Below, piece after piece: positions 5,687 through 5,954 of a DNA stretch of 5,954 nt. The stretch spans positions 1 through 5,954 of the forward strand of contig JAEXTK010000116.1 in the NCBI GenBank assembly GCA_023406985.1. The letters run 5' to 3'. Both the position numbers and the translations under genes were made by a program. The DNA is from Spirochaetota bacterium. GTDB taxonomy: Bacteria > Spirochaetota > Spirochaetia > Treponematales > Breznakiellaceae. Numbering within the stretch: the first letter of the stretch is position 1; each line of letters starts with the position of its first letter. The notes under the pieces were generated by a model. It ran no database searches and was not told where the DNA came from. It saw only the letters and a program-made list of their open reading frames with translations.

Positions 5687-5954
5687 GCGCGTCGATCTCG
5701 GCGTAGCGGGCCGTCGCCGCGGCGTAGGCGGCGCCGTCCTTGGCCAGTTCGGCCGCGGGGTCCGCGAACCGCGCCTCCAGGTCGGCCTTCTCGGTTTCCA
5801 GCGCCTCGATCTCGCCGAGCAGGGAATCCAGCTCCTTCTTTTCCTTGAACGAAAGCTTGAGCGCGCTCCGGTCGGCCGCGGCCGCGGAGGGCCCGCCCGG
5901 CGCGGCCTGCCGCCGTTCCGACTCGGCCCGCCGGGCCGCGCGTTCGGCTACCGC
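5631..5954 (-). CDS. ABC-F family ATPase, Uup-type, C-terminal fragment (cut by window edge)
   Basis: Only the last 107 residues are visible; the frame is open to the right edge. The fragment has an Arg/Ala-rich, low-complexity linker, then KLSFKEKKELDSLLGEIEAL, a charged helix, and a closing segment ending RWEELAARPGN. The KLS(F/Y)KEKxEL motif followed by an antiparallel coiled coil and a terminal RWEEL is the hallmark of the C-terminal domain of Uup-like ABC-F proteins. These are cytoplasmic tandem-ATPase proteins that act on ribosomes or on branched DNA/RNA rather than in transport. The two nucleotide-binding domains should lie beyond 5954. The 3' end overlaps the convergent kinase gene by 56 bp (5631-5686). 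Assignment to the family is firm; whether it is Uup itself cannot be settled from this piece. Confidence 0.88.
   Translation of the reverse strand, partial: AVAERAARRAESERRQAAPGGPSAAAADRSALKLSFKEKKELDSLLGEIEALETEKADLEARFADPAAELAKDGAAYAAATARYAEIDALIAQKTLRWEELAARPGN

Overview
The window is GC-rich bacterial chromosome (roughly two thirds G+C by eye, with strong G/C preference at third codon positions). It is tightly packed with ordinary housekeeping and accessory genes. I see no phage, insertion sequence, CRISPR or integron material. The taxon cannot be fixed from the sequence. A GC-rich, non-actinobacterial lineage is plausible, and frequent use of leaderless mRNAs (below) would be an additional clue.

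Layout, left to right. (1) 1-164 is unassigned and carries a weak minus-strand promoter-like element pointing off the left edge. (2) 165-917, minus: TauE/SafE-family membrane exporter. (3) 918-1141: divergent intergenic region with two promoter candidates and several inverted repeats. (4) 1142-1945, plus: HAD-IIB phosphatase. (5) 1923-3029, minus: CorA Mg2+/Co2+ channel, overlapping the HAD gene tail to tail by 23 bp. (6) 3086-3159, minus: tRNA-Arg(CCT), driven by a near-consensus sigma70 promoter and lying directly upstream of corA. (7) 3278-5686, plus: seven-TM, double-PAS sensor histidine kinase with no response regulator in view. (8) 5631-5954, minus, cut by the right edge: C-terminal end of an Uup-type ABC-F ATPase, overlapping the kinase gene tail to tail by 56 bp.

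The genes do not form an obvious pathway. Transcription is arranged as divergent pairs (exporter/HAD; tRNA/kinase) and convergent overlapping pairs (HAD/corA; kinase/ABC-F). Only the tRNA and corA could share a transcript.

The most interesting signal is regulatory. All four protein genes whose starts are visible lack a well-placed Shine-Dalgarno sequence. Each instead has a TTGnnn element, a 17-18 bp spacer, a -10-like hexamer, and then only 6-7 bases before the ATG. That geometry predicts transcription starting at or within a base or two of the start codon, i.e. leaderless mRNAs. No convincing novel multi-gene system is present.
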